From Undibacterium sp. (lineage in GTDB: Bacteria > Pseudomonadota > Gammaproteobacteria > Burkholderiales > Burkholderiaceae_D): a DNA stretch of 64,000 nucleotides. The stretch is taken from positions 186,001 through 250,000 of the forward strand of contig JAUSNO010000017.1 in assembly GCA_030645915.1 (NCBI GenBank). The letters are read 5' to 3'. Under the pieces are notes generated by a model. The model worked only from the letters and a program-made list of their open reading frames with translations. It was not told the DNA's origin and made no database searches. Both the position numbers and the translations under genes were made by a program. This document shows positions 52,845 through 62,468 of the stretch, piece after piece; positions within the stretch are counted from its first letter, which is position 1; each line of letters begins with the position of its first letter.

Positions 52845-55487
52845 ATGGCTTTAATACGTAAACACTTGGCGACCAGAGTAGATTTCTGCCTGGTCGCATT
52901 TTTTCTGCTTTTGCTGACCTGTATCGCCTGGTCCGGCAATGCCCGCGCAAGCGCCTACGAGGCCGCGCTGCCGCCTGAACTGAAAACCGCAAAGGACATG
53001 TGCACGCTGGTCGCCTGTGCCGAGGTTTTTCCGGGTGCAAAAAGTTTTTCTGAACGCATGGGGCAACCACCCTATGTCGAAGCCTATGGCGATCCGGTAG
53101 CAGGCAAAAAGCCGCTGCTCGGTTACGTCATGCTGTCGACCGATATCACCGACACGCCGGCATACTCTGGCAAGCCTGTCGTCACCCTGATGGGCATGGA
53201 TATCAAGGGGCGCTTTGTCGGCATCAAGGTGCTCAAGCATTCCGAGCCAATTTTATTGCTGGGCATCCCGGAATCGGCACTGCTCAATTTCAACAAGCAG
53301 TATCTGGGCAAGTCGGTCGCCGACAAGATAGAAGTCGGCCAATCGCGCCCGGATGAAGGCGTACTCGGCGTCGATGCGATCTCCGGCGCCACGGTCACGG
53401 TGATCGTGCAAAACCAGGTGATGATGAGCTCCGGCATGGCAGTCGCCAGACAAGTCGGCATCATCGCCCCCACGGTGCGCGCGCCAGCCAAATACGCGGT
53501 GACGGGCAAGCGTCTGTCCTGGGATCAACTGGTCAAGCAAGGCAGCGTACAGCGCCTGCTGGTCAAGCCGGAACAGGTTGGCCTGGAAAAAAATGCCGTG
53601 CCTTTTATCGAACTCTGGTTTGGTGACCTGAATCATCCGGATGTCGGCATGAGTTTGCTGGGCGAAAATAGTTTCAACAACCTGCATGCGCAACTCAAGG
53701 ACAGTGAACACGCGCTGTTCGTCATCCGTACCGACGGCATAGAATCCTTCAAGGGATCTGGCTTCGTGCGCGGCGGCATGTATGACCGGATACAGGTCAA
53801 GCAGGATGCCGACTCGTATACTTTCCGCGATCTCGATTACCTCAACTTGTATGGGATAGAAGCGGCCAGTGCGCCTTCCTACAATGAATCAGCGATCTTC
53901 ATCATCCGCTCCAAGGCATTTTCTACCGCGTATCCGTGGAAGCTTTCTTTCCTCGGCAACCGGGTAGACCGCGCCACCGGCACGCGTAGCTTTGCCACTT
54001 TCGATACCAAGTACTGGCTGGCAGATGAACTCTTGCAGGGCGGCAGACCGGTAGTCGAGGAAGCGGCGGCACCGTATGTACGCATCTGGACCTCGCGGGC
54101 GATCGAGATAGCCTTGTTCGGCCTGCTGCTCATCATGGTCACGGTGGTGTATGCCTTGCGCGAAAAGCTCACGCGCCTGTCCACCCACAAGAACAAGTGG
54201 CCGGTGAACATATTCAAATACAGCGCCTGGGCGCTCAGCATCGGCTTTGTCGGCTTCGGCGCGATGGCGCAACCGTCGATCACGCAGGTGCTGACTTGGT
54301 TTCACTCGCTGCTGTTCCAGTGGACCTGGTCATTATTTTTGACCGACCCGTTCATCTTCCTGTTCTGGATTTTCATCATCGTCACCGTGTTCCTGTTCGG
54401 GCGCGGCCTGTTCTGCGGCTGGATGTGTCCGTTCGGCTCGCTGTCCGAAGCGATTTACAAGGTTGGCGAAAAGATCGGCCTGAAGCGCTTTCAGGGTCAT
54501 CTGCCGCGCGCCCTGCATGACAAGCTGAAGTGGCTCAAGTACGCGATTTTCTTTGGCTTGCTGACGGTCTCGATGTTCTCCATGGGGCTGGCCGAAAAAC
54601 TGGCCGAGGTCGAACCCTTCAAGACCACTTTTCTGGTCGGCATCACCAATCGCGCCTGGCCTTACGGCTTGTTTGTCAGCCTTATCCTCGGGGTTTCCTT
54701 ATTCATCGAGCGCCCCTACTGCAAATACATTTGCCCGCTGGGCGCAGCCTTGGCGATGCCTAGCACCTTCCGCTGGTTTGGCCTGAAGCGCAAGCAGGAC
54801 TGCAATAGCTGTAAAGCCTGCGCGGTCGGTTGCGGCTCGCTGGCGATTGATGCGGCAGGCCGTATCGACCATCGCGAATGTCTGCACTGCCTCGATTGCA
54901 TGGTGCTGTACACCGACGTCAAGGGTTGTCCGCCTTTGTCCAAAGAACGCAAACGGAGTGAACGCGATGGCCTGGAAATCAAGGCGATAGGCCGCGATGG
55001 TTATTTCATCCCGATTTATCCCGTGCCTGCCACGCCGGCATCGGAGGCTGTCAAGGCTGGCCCTGATCCGCGCATGCCGACCGACCCTGTCATGCCGCGT
55101 CATAAAATTGGCACGAGCGGCCTGCGCTGGGTATGGCTGGAACTGGTCGATCATTTATGGCCATGGAGCGCTGAAGGCTGGGCATCGCAACGTGCTTTGC
55201 AGGTCGCAGGCTTTGCGCTGGCGATTGCGGCCAGCCTGGCCTGGGTATTTACCGCCATCGGCCAGCTGTCTTCCGCCGCCATCATAGGCTGGTGGTTTGG
55301 CTGGAGCGTGTATGAAGTGCTGATACGCCTGTCAGGCCGCCGCTACGTCAAGGATGGCCCGTGGTGGCAAGATAATTACCGTTACGCCAGCGTGATGGAC
55401 ATGATCAGCTATGTCAGTTTCAAGAATCTGCTGATAGGCGCAGCGCTGTTCCTGACGCTGAAAACGCTAGGATTATTGTTGGTATGA
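52845..55487 (+). CDS. nosR: NosR regulatory/electron-transfer flavoprotein
   Basis: An 880-aa polytopic membrane protein required for nosZ expression and electron supply. A signal or anchor (about 14-35) is followed by a periplasmic FMN-binding domain with DAISGAT (T183, the expected flavinylation site of ApbE). Membrane helices (from about 415) follow, with CxxxCP motifs (FCGWMCPFG and YCKYICPLG) and a C-terminal ferredoxin-like pattern CNSCKACAVGC and CLHCLDCM. It overlaps nosD by 4 bp. A palindrome upstream suggests independent control from nosZ. Confidence 0.94.
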   Translation: MALIRKHLATRVDFCLVAFFLLLLTCIAWSGNARASAYEAALPPELKTAKDMCTLVACAEVFPGAKSFSERMGQPPYVEAYGDPVAGKKPLLGYVMLSTDITDTPAYSGKPVVTLMGMDIKGRFVGIKVLKHSEPILLLGIPESALLNFNKQYLGKSVADKIEVGQSRPDEGVLGVDAISGATVTVIVQNQVMMSSGMAVARQVGIIAPTVRAPAKYAVTGKRLSWDQLVKQGSVQRLLVKPEQVGLEKNAVPFIELWFGDLNHPDVGMSLLGENSFNNLHAQLKDSEHALFVIRTDGIESFKGSGFVRGGMYDRIQVKQDADSYTFRDLDYLNLYGIEAASAPSYNESAIFIIRSKAFSTAYPWKLSFLGNRVDRATGTRSFATFDTKYWLADELLQGGRPVVEEAAAPYVRIWTSRAIEIALFGLLLIMVTVVYALREKLTRLSTHKNKWPVNIFKYSAWALSIGFVGFGAMAQPSITQVLTWFHSLLFQWTWSLFLTDPFIFLFWIFIIVTVFLFGRGLFCGWMCPFGSLSEAIYKVGEKIGLKRFQGHLPRALHDKLKWLKYAIFFGLLTVSMFSMGLAEKLAEVEPFKTTFLVGITNRAWPYGLFVSLILGVSLFIERPYCKYICPLGAALAMPSTFRWFGLKRKQDCNSCKACAVGCGSLAIDAAGRIDHRECLHCLDCMVLYTDVKGCPPLSKERKRSERDGLEIKAIGRDGYFIPIYPVPATPASEAVKAGPDPRMPTDPVMPRHKIGTSGLRWVWLELVDHLWPWSAEGWASQRALQVAGFALAIAASLAWVFTAIGQLSSAAIIGWWFGWSVYEVLIRLSGRRYVKDGPWWQDNYRYASVMDMISYVSFKNLLIGAALFLTLKTLGLLLV

Positions 55488-56743
55488 GGAGATTCTTGCC
55501 CTTACTGCTAATCGCCCTGCCCGCCTATTTTCAAGCGGCCACCGTGCGGGTCAAGCCGGGTGATTCGCTGCAGCAAGCCATCGCCAGCGCGCATGCCGGC
55601 GATACGCTGGAGATTGCACGCGGCAAGTATGAGGGCAACTTCCTGATCGACAAGAAGCTCACGCTACGCGGCATCAATCGCCCGACCTTGAGCGGTGCGC
55701 AAAAGGGTGACACCATCCGCGTGACCGCGCCGGATGTGGTGCTGGAAGGCCTGATCGTGCGCGATTCCGGCGACAGCCTGAAGGACCAGAATGCCGGCAT
55801 CTATATCTATCCGGGCTCACACCGCGCCATCGTCAAAAACTGCGATCTCTCGTACAACCTGTTCGGCCTGTGGATAGAGAAATCCAACGATGTCTTGATC
55901 GAGGGCAATCTGATCACCGGCAAGCGCGAATACAATTCATCCCAACGCGGCAACGGTGTGCAACTCTACAATACCAAGGGCGCGCGCATCATAGCCAACA
56001 ACATCAGTTTCGTGCGCGACGCCTTGTATGTCGATGTCTCGCACCATGCAGTATTCAAATCTAATAAATTGCATCACAGCCGCTACGGCAGCCACTACAT
56101 GAACTCTTACTACAATCTGTGGGAAGACAATGACAGTTACTACAATCGCGGTGGCCTGGCCCTGATGGAAGTGCGCGATCAGGTGGTGCGCAACAACCGC
56201 ACCTGGGGCAACTCTGACCACGGCATCATGCTGCGCACCATGCAGGATTCAATAGTCGAAAACAACATCATCGCCGGCAATAATCGCGGCCTGTTCATCT
56301 ACGATGTGGAGTATGTCACGCTGAAAAATAATCTGGTGGTGGACAACCATGTCGGCGTCCATCTGTCGGCTGGCTCTACCCGCAATCAGGTCGAGGGCAA
56401 TGACTTCATCGGCAACCGCGAGCAGGTGCGCTATGTCGGCGCCAGGGATGAAAAGTGGGGCGAAAAAAGCGGCAACCACTGGAGCAATTATCTGGGCTGG
56501 GACAGGAATGGCGACGGCATCGGCGACGTGATGTACGAAGCGAATGACATGGTAGATAGATTAACCTGGCGCTACCCCAGCACCAAGTTATTACTGGCTA
56601 GCCCGGCGGTGCAGGCGCTGCGTCTGGTATCTCAGCAATTCCCGGTGTTACGCGTACCTAGCGTGGTCGATCCCAAGCCGCGCATGCAACCCAATCACAA
56701 GCAATGGAGGCTATGGCATGGCAAGCATTACCCTGGCCAATAA
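55484..56743 (+). CDS. nosD: NosD periplasmic copper-site maturation protein
   Basis: A 419-aa exported protein with a signal peptide (about 1-19). The body is a right-handed beta-helix of CASH repeats: GDSLQQAIASAHAGDTLEIA near the start, then many short repeats such as VLIEGNLITGK and SIVENNIIAGNNRGLFIYD. It works with the NosFY ABC transporter to assemble the CuZ cluster of NosZ. It starts inside the end of nosR (ATGA) and overlaps nosF by 26 bp, so translation is coupled. Confidence 0.93.
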   Translation: MRRFLPLLLIALPAYFQAATVRVKPGDSLQQAIASAHAGDTLEIARGKYEGNFLIDKKLTLRGINRPTLSGAQKGDTIRVTAPDVVLEGLIVRDSGDSLKDQNAGIYIYPGSHRAIVKNCDLSYNLFGLWIEKSNDVLIEGNLITGKREYNSSQRGNGVQLYNTKGARIIANNISFVRDALYVDVSHHAVFKSNKLHHSRYGSHYMNSYYNLWEDNDSYYNRGGLALMEVRDQVVRNNRTWGNSDHGIMLRTMQDSIVENNIIAGNNRGLFIYDVEYVTLKNNLVVDNHVGVHLSAGSTRNQVEGNDFIGNREQVRYVGARDEKWGEKSGNHWSNYLGWDRNGDGIGDVMYEANDMVDRLTWRYPSTKLLLASPAVQALRLVSQQFPVLRVPSVVDPKPRMQPNHKQWRLWHGKHYPGQ

Positions 56744-57665
56744 AGAATTACCAGCGGCTGAAATTGCCATACAGGTGCGTGGCGTCAGCAAGCATTACGG
56801 CGCACTGCATGCGGTCGATGGCGTTGACCTAAACGTGCAGCGCGGCGAAATTTTCGGCCTGATCGGCCACAACGGCGCAGGCAAAAGCACGCTGTTCAAG
56901 ATGATGCTGGGCTTAACTGAACCGAGCGCTGGCGAGATCCTGATCAATGGCACGGCGGTGACCGGACGCGCGTTCCGCCAGACCCGCCGCCAGCTCGGCT
57001 ATCTGCCTGAAAACGTGGTGCTGTACGACAATCTCAGTGGCCTTGAAACTTTAAAGTTTTTCGCCAAACTGAAAGGCGCGCCGCAGGCACAATGCGCCCC
57101 CATGCTGGAACGCGTAGGCCTGGCACATGCGGTGAACCGCCCCTTGCGCGAGTATTCCAAAGGCATGCGCCAGCGCCTGGGTTTTGCCCAGGCCTTGCTC
57201 GGCGATCCGCGCGTCCTGTTTCTGGATGAACCGACCAATGGCCTCGATCCGCAGGCGATACGCGACTTCTACGCCACCCTGCGTGATCTGCGCGACAGCG
57301 GCGTCACCATCATCATCACCTCACATATTCTGGCCGAACTGCAAGAGCGGGTTGACCGCCTAGCCATCATGTCGGCCGGCAAAATACAGGCGCTGGGCAG
57401 CGTGGCCCAGTTGCGCGAGCAGATGCACATGCCGCTGACAATCACGCTGCGCCTGGCTCAACAAGATATCGCGTTGGCGCAAGATGCGCTGGGCCATCTC
57501 GCCGGCGTGGGCTGCACGCTGATCCCGGAAGGCTTGTCGGTCAGCTGCCCGCGCACCAGCAAGATGGCAGTGCTGGCGGCGCTCAATATTCTGGGCAGCA
57601 AGCTACGCGACTTGAGCATACAAGAGCCTTCGCTGGAAGACGTATTTTTTGGATTTTCGGATTAA
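56718..57665 (+). CDS. nosF: NosF ABC transporter ATPase
   Basis: A 315-aa cytoplasmic ATPase. Walker A is GHNGAGKST (50-58), the signature is YSKGMRQRLG, and Walker B is VLFLDEPTNGLDP. The C-terminal part is longer than the core ATPase and may contact NosY. It energises transport of a sulfur species for CuZ assembly with NosD and NosY. Confidence 0.94.
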   Translation: MASITLANKELPAAEIAIQVRGVSKHYGALHAVDGVDLNVQRGEIFGLIGHNGAGKSTLFKMMLGLTEPSAGEILINGTAVTGRAFRQTRRQLGYLPENVVLYDNLSGLETLKFFAKLKGAPQAQCAPMLERVGLAHAVNRPLREYSKGMRQRLGFAQALLGDPRVLFLDEPTNGLDPQAIRDFYATLRDLRDSGVTIIITSHILAELQERVDRLAIMSAGKIQALGSVAQLREQMHMPLTITLRLAQQDIALAQDALGHLAGVGCTLIPEGLSVSCPRTSKMAVLAALNILGSKLRDLSIQEPSLEDVFFGFSD

Positions 57666-57674
57666 GGTCGGATC

Positions 57675-58499
57675 ATGGAACTGAGCCAAATTTTTACCCT
57701 GGCCGCGAAAGAATTTCGCGACCGCATCCGCAACCGCTGGGTGCTGGCGGTGGCGCTGGTGTTCACGGTATTTTCCCTCGTCATCACTTATCTGGGCGGT
57801 GCGCAGCAAGGCCAGATCGGCCTCAAATCGATAGAGCTGACCATCACCAGCCTGGTCAGCCTGGTGATTTATCTGATCCCGCTGATCGCCTTGCTGCTAG
57901 GCTTTGATGCCATCGTCGGCGAGCGCGAACGCGGCTCGCTGGATTTGTTGCTGGCGCTGCCGATCACGCGCATGGAAATTTTGCTCGGCAAATATCTGGG
58001 CCTGGCGGGCGCGCTGACGCTATCGACCATCGCGGGTTTTTCACTGGTGGCGGTGCTCTTGTATCAGCAATTTAGCTGGGCCGGATTATTCCACTATCTG
58101 GGCTTCATGCTCAGCTCGGTATTGCTGGGGCTGGCGTTTTTAAGTCTGGCGGTTTTCATGTCGGTGGTGGCGCGTGAACGCACCCGCGCTTCCGGCATGG
58201 CGATTGCGCTTTGGTTCTTCTTTGTGCTGGTGTTTGACCTGCTCTTGCTCGGTGCGCTGGTTGGCACCAGCGGCAACTTCGGAAACTACGGCAGCGACAT
58301 CTTCGCCTATTTGCTGTTGCTCAATCCGGCCGACGTGTTCCGTATTCTGAACGTTTTTTCTATGGATGATGTGCGCACCCTGTATGGGCTGGCCAGCATC
58401 ATTCCCCCGGCGCTGGCCCAACCCTGGATGATGGGCAGCGTCATGTTTGCCTGGATAATTGTGCCGCTCGCGCTGGCACGCTGGAGATTTACCTCATGA
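57675..58499 (+). CDS. nosY: NosY ABC transporter permease
   Basis: A 274-aa membrane protein with six helices. The short cytoplasmic N-terminus AAKEFRDRIRNRW and the GERERGSLDLLLALP segment are typical of NosY/ABC-2 permeases. It starts 9 bp after nosF and overlaps nosL by 4 bp. Confidence 0.93.
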   Translation: MELSQIFTLAAKEFRDRIRNRWVLAVALVFTVFSLVITYLGGAQQGQIGLKSIELTITSLVSLVIYLIPLIALLLGFDAIVGERERGSLDLLLALPITRMEILLGKYLGLAGALTLSTIAGFSLVAVLLYQQFSWAGLFHYLGFMLSSVLLGLAFLSLAVFMSVVARERTRASGMAIALWFFFVLVFDLLLLGALVGTSGNFGNYGSDIFAYLLLLNPADVFRILNVFSMDDVRTLYGLASIIPPALAQPWMMGSVMFAWIIVPLALARWRFTS

Positions 58500-59023
58500 C
58501 TATGCTAATCACCCGCCGTACTTTTATCCTCAGCGCCATCGTCGGTGGCGCCTTGCTGGGCTGCGGCCAAACAGGTTCAAGCAAGCCTGTCACGCCAGTG
58601 GAAATAGACCCGCACACCACCTGCGATCTCGATGGCATGCTGCTGGCCGATTACCCGGGGCCGAAGGCGCAAATTTTTTACACGGGACAAGAGACGCCGA
58701 CTTTTTTCTGCGATACGGTAGAGATGTTCCATACCGTGCTGGCACCGGAGCAAGTCAAGGCGATTAACGCCGTGTATGTACAAGACATGGGCAAGGCCGA
58801 CTGGGAACAGCCGCGCGGCAACTGGTTCGATGCCAAGACCGGTTTTTATGTTTTGGGCAGCAAAAAACACGGTTCCATGGGCCCGACCATCGCCAGCTTT
58901 GCGCAGGAAGCCGACGCCAAAAAATTTGTCGCGCAATGGGGCGGCAAGCTCTTGCGTTATGCAGAAATCAAGCCGGACATGGTCGATCTGAGCGGCGGCG
59001 CGCTGCATGACACCAGGATGTAA
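58496..59023 (+). CDS. nosL: NosL copper chaperone lipoprotein
   Basis: A 175-aa lipoprotein (lipobox GALLGC, C23) that delivers Cu(I) to apo-NosZ. The metal motif is TCDLDGM instead of the more common CPVCGM, so one of the two cysteines is missing while Met is kept. The remaining NosL pattern is clear: AQIFYTGQETPTFFCDT, KHGSMGPTIASFA and FVAQWGGKLL. The following gene has the complete CPVCGM but is frameshifted. Confidence 0.9.
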   Translation: MTMLITRRTFILSAIVGGALLGCGQTGSSKPVTPVEIDPHTTCDLDGMLLADYPGPKAQIFYTGQETPTFFCDTVEMFHTVLAPEQVKAINAVYVQDMGKADWEQPRGNWFDAKTGFYVLGSKKHGSMGPTIASFAQEADAKKFVAQWGGKLLRYAEIKPDMVDLSGGALHDTRM

Positions 59024-59026
59024 GCC

Positions 59027-59658
59027 ATGAGGCTGCGCCTGCCCGATGTGAAGCTCTACACTTGGGCGGTGCTCACGCTGTTAAGCGCCCTCGTCTTTAT
59101 AAAACTGCTGCCGTGGCATGCCGCTTCGTCAGAATCAGAGCGCCTGGCGGTGATCGGCGAAATCTGTGTTGTCGCCCCCGCCACACCCTATGCCCCAGCT
59201 GGGGCATAGGCCTGCACGCACCGCGCACTGTACCGATCGATGCGCGCTGCCCGGTCTGTGGCATGTATCCGGCGCGCGCGCGCGACTGGGCCGCGCAAGT
59301 CATCTTCAGCAACGGCGACACGCAGTTTTTCGACTCGCCCCTGACATTATTTATCTACCTGCAAGACCCGGGGCGCTACAGTATCGGCCGCCGCGCCAGC
59401 GAGGTCGCGGTCAGCTATGTGAGCGATACCGCCGACGGCAAATGGATCAAGGCCAGTGACGCCTTCTATGTCAGCGGCTCCAGCGCGATGGGCCCTATGC
59501 GCGCCGGCAACCTGCCGGCTTTTTCCAGCATGACAGCGGCGCAGCGATTTGCCGACAGCCGTGGCGGTGTCATCTTGCAGGCGAATAAAATCAGTCCGCA
59601 GCAACTGCAAAACCTCAACGGCGCACGCCGGCATAAGCATACAGAACCTGGCCGCTGA
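59027..59658 (+). pseudogene. Second nosL-like gene, frameshifted
   Basis: The first frame (59027-59209) encodes MRLRLPDVKL, a membrane anchor and a short linker, then stops. A second frame (from about 59203) continues with RTVPIDARCPVCGMYPARAR, DTQFFDSPL, GSSAMGPM and FADSRGG, which is the conserved NosL/CPVCGM core. The frames differ by one missing base (or two extra) at a G run inside a 22-bp perfect palindrome (CTATGCCCCAG and its complement, 59188-59209). Adding one G would restore one ORF of about 210 codons. It may be a real mutation, a sequencing error at the hairpin, or a programmed shift. Confidence 0.8.
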
Positions 59659-59710
59659 ACAAATCGCGCTTTCATGTAATACTCTTTGCTTCACAGGAGA
59701 CCACGCCATC

Positions 59711-60826
59711 ATGACAACAGCGATAGAATTCATCGTCAATAAAGCCCAGCTACGCGACTGCAAATTTGCCCCGCTGCTGATCCCCAATCAAGCCGATTTG
59801 GCAGAGGGGCACGTGGTCATGAAGATCCACAAATTCGCCTTCACTTCCAACAATGTCACTTACGCCGCCTTTGGCACACCCATGAAGTACTGGAACTTTT
59901 TTCCTACCGAAGAGGGTTGGGGCAATATTCCGGTCTGGGGTTTTGGCGAAGTCACGCATTCCAAGGTCGATGGCATCGAGGCGGGCGAACGTTTCTACGG
60001 GTATTTTCCGATGGCGTCGCATGTTTGCGTGACGCCGGTGCGGGTCTCGGAAACCGGCTTTGTCGATGGCGCAGAACATCGCCAGCCCATGCACGGCCTG
60101 TACAACCAGTATGTACGCACCACGACCGACCCTGGTTACACGGCGGAATCTGAAGATGCGCAAGTGCTGCTGCGCCCGCTGTTCATCACCTCGTTCATGA
60201 TCGACGATTTTTTGCATGACAACGACTTCTTCGGCGCCAGCACGGTGCTCATTTCCAGCGCCTCCAGCAAGACTTCTTATGGCCTGGCATTCATGCTGTC
60301 TCTGCGCGCCGACAAACGCTATCAGGTCATCGGCCTTACCTCTGCCGGCAACCGGGGTTTCGTCGAAAGCCTGGGCGTCTACGATGACGTCATCAGCTAT
60401 GATCAAATAGGCACACTCGCACAAGACCGGGCGGTGGTGTATGTGGATATGGCAGGCAACGGCCAGCTGCGCAGCAGCCTGCACCATCACTACAACGACA
60501 ACATGAAATACAGCTGTGCCGTGGGTGGCACGCATTGGGATGAATTGAGCGGTGCAGGCAATCTGCCCGGTGCCAGACCGACACTGTTTTTTGCACCTGC
60601 ACAAATCAAGAAGCGCAGCATAGACTGGGGGCCGGGTGGTGTGCAAACCCGGTTGGCAACTGCCTGGCATCAATTCATGCAACCGGTGATGTCCAGCCAG
60701 GCACCCGAAAAGGCCTGGATGCACATCACGCATGGCGTCGGCGAGGCGGCGGTGCGGCAGGTGTATCTGGACATGCTCGATGGTGGCAGCGCGCCCAATG
60801 AAGGGCATGTGCTGACACTGTCTTAG
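59711..60826 (+). CDS. DUF2855 family protein
   Basis: A 371-aa soluble protein of the DUF2855 family, distantly related to medium-chain dehydrogenases. Visible features are HKFAFTSNNVTYAAFGTPM near residue 40 and VLISSASSKTSYGLAFML near 180, followed by an LTSAGNRGFVESLGVYD pseudo-cofactor region. No activity is known. An AGGAGA site precedes the ATG at 59711. It is probably outside the nos operon in function although only 52 bp away. Confidence 0.85.
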   Translation: MTTAIEFIVNKAQLRDCKFAPLLIPNQADLAEGHVVMKIHKFAFTSNNVTYAAFGTPMKYWNFFPTEEGWGNIPVWGFGEVTHSKVDGIEAGERFYGYFPMASHVCVTPVRVSETGFVDGAEHRQPMHGLYNQYVRTTTDPGYTAESEDAQVLLRPLFITSFMIDDFLHDNDFFGASTVLISSASSKTSYGLAFMLSLRADKRYQVIGLTSAGNRGFVESLGVYDDVISYDQIGTLAQDRAVVYVDMAGNGQLRSSLHHHYNDNMKYSCAVGGTHWDELSGAGNLPGARPTLFFAPAQIKKRSIDWGPGGVQTRLATAWHQFMQPVMSSQAPEKAWMHITHGVGEAAVRQVYLDMLDGGSAPNEGHVLTLS

Positions 60827-61207
60827 CCTTCATTGCCAGCATGTGGCGGCGATGCTGAATCGCGCATGCCGCGCTCCGCATGCCCAAGCAAGACAGCATT
60901 CAACCCAGATTTTCCATTAGGATTTGCGCTGATGACGGATGCACTTTTCGAGATGGTTTTGATGCGAATGAGGCGCCAATAGCGAGCTATTGGCAACGAA
61001 GAGCAGCAAAAGTAGCCGAAAATGCGCCGTCAGCACGCAAATAGCACCGCAGGTGCGCCTAGGAAAATCTGGGTTTAATATGGGTGCTGACTTTGTCGTT
61101 GCTTGTATTATCCATAGATAATACAAGCGGCACAGATATTTTTTTTGGGCTTTGTTTGATATTTTGTTAATATTTTTCTCGTAAAATTTCCTTAAAAATA
61201 CTTGTCA
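60827..61207. other. Intergenic region with MITE-like element
   Basis: This 381-bp region has no coding gene. It is mostly the palindromic element at 60902-61075, with an AT-rich stretch downstream that probably holds the promoter for the FliL-like gene. Confidence 0.5.
60902..61075. mobile_element. MITE-like element with 14-bp terminal inverted repeats
   Basis: The ends are AACCCAGATTTTCC and its exact complement, 174 bp apart. Inside are further dyads: CCAATAGC-GA-GCTATTGG (60976-60993) and GCACC-GCA-GGTGC (61045-61057). No ORF is present. The structure is that of a non-autonomous transposable element. No target-site duplication was clear, and no second copy was seen in this window. Confidence 0.65.
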
Positions 61208-61888
61208 ATGGCGAACGATAAATCAAAAGATAAATCGAAAGGGAGTTTACTCACTTCAACGCTCGATTTTGAAGGCATGGATGATTTGCTAGCAAATTCA
61301 TCGTCCAGTAAATTACCTGATCCCTTGTCTGATTTGGTTTTTGATTCTCCGCAGTCACAAGCGCGAAAGCCCGAAGTGACGCGTCCGCAGGCCGGCAAAT
61401 CAGCTGCGGCTCGTCAATCAGAAAATCGAAAAAAATCCTTTGAACCCCCTCGTTTGCAAGTTAAGAAAAAAGGACCTGCGGCGCCAGTAAAGCAAGATCG
61501 ATTTACCTTGTATGCGGCAATTATTGTTCTCGTCGGTTTGATGGTTATTTCTATAGGTATTTACCTCGCTAAAGTGGGAGAGCAAAATTCCGCCGGGCTC
61601 AGCTATATCGTGCTTCCGCAAAGTATTGTCAATGTTGATGGTTTGGTCGCCAGAGTGCAGGCAACTATTCAGGTGAGTGTGGATGACAAGGCGTGGTTAA
61701 CAGAAAACAAGGCTACTTTGAGTGGTAGTTTTAATAAAGCGATGACCACTTTAGATCTTGAAGAATTGCGTAATCCCGACGGCATAGCGGCAGCACAATT
61801 GGAATTGAAAGAGTTGCTCAATCTTGAATTGAAGACGGATAAAGTTGAAGCTGTCCTGCTAACGGAGCTACTTGTTCAGGACCAATGA
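61208..61888 (+). CDS. FliL-like membrane protein
   Basis: A 226-aa protein: a long charged cytoplasmic N-terminus (1-95), one membrane helix (about 100-122) and a periplasmic C-terminal domain. The end of that domain (LDLEELRNPDGIAAAQLELK and VLLTELLVQDQ) matches the closing helix and strand of FliL, the stator-associated flagellar protein. No other flagellar genes are here, so it may be a stray paralogue. It is more AT-rich than the nos region. Confidence 0.65.
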   Translation: MANDKSKDKSKGSLLTSTLDFEGMDDLLANSSSSKLPDPLSDLVFDSPQSQARKPEVTRPQAGKSAAARQSENRKKSFEPPRLQVKKKGPAAPVKQDRFTLYAAIIVLVGLMVISIGIYLAKVGEQNSAGLSYIVLPQSIVNVDGLVARVQATIQVSVDDKAWLTENKATLSGSFNKAMTTLDLEELRNPDGIAAAQLELKELLNLELKTDKVEAVLLTELLVQDQ

Positions 61889-62468
61889 TGAGAAAAATAT
61901 CAGGTGACTTTCAATCAGCAAGAAAATATCTTGGTAGTAGGGATTTTTAGTCAACAATTTTTTATGGATAGGCGTTAATACCCAATGAATAGTCAACAGG
62001 GACTGGCATCATGGGTCATTACTATCATCCTAGCAAGGAACAGGTTCGCGCTTATCTGCAACGGCGCTTGGCAGAGCATTCCCCACCGCCGAGCCCCAAA
62101 GAAATCCGACGCCAGCTTGGATTTGAATTATTCGAAGCACAGCGGCAAAAACTTCCCAAATGATTGTTAAGCGGATTGATAAAAATAGCGCGCAGTAGCT
62201 GAACTCCGTCGAGTTCACCTAGGTGTCGTCACTTTATTGTCAGCTTTTTTATTGTCTGATGTGCTGTTTTGCAATCTACTCCTTCTTCTAAAATCACGCC
62301 TTTTCCCTGATTTTGGCATGTCACAAGTGATGCGAATATATTGTTTTTTTGCATCCAAACATGTGTTAATGTATTACTACTTATTTAATTCTTGCCATTT
62401 TATTTTGTTGAGATTTGAATGCGCCCTCCCACATGTACTTCAATGCATGCTAATCAGGTATCGTCCTC
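61889..62468. other. Intergenic region with one small ORF
   Basis: This 580-bp AT-rich region has one credible short gene (62011-62163). The remainder shows no gene, RNA fold or terminator that I can support. Confidence 0.4.
62011..62163 (+). CDS. Small basic protein of unknown function (50 aa)
   Basis: A 50-aa ORF beginning MGHYYHPSKEQVRAYLQRR and containing PPPSPKEIRRQLG. The AGGGA site 9 bp upstream and its amphipathic helix character argue for a real gene. I do not recognise the family. It could be a DNA-binding or regulatory peptide, but nothing shows this. Confidence 0.5.
   Translation: MGHYYHPSKEQVRAYLQRRLAEHSPPPSPKEIRRQLGFELFEAQRQKLPK

Noticed and set aside
59166-59459. Separate ORF across the nosL2 frameshift
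   Set aside because: Its product has no NosL motif; the conserved CPVCGM core is in another frame.
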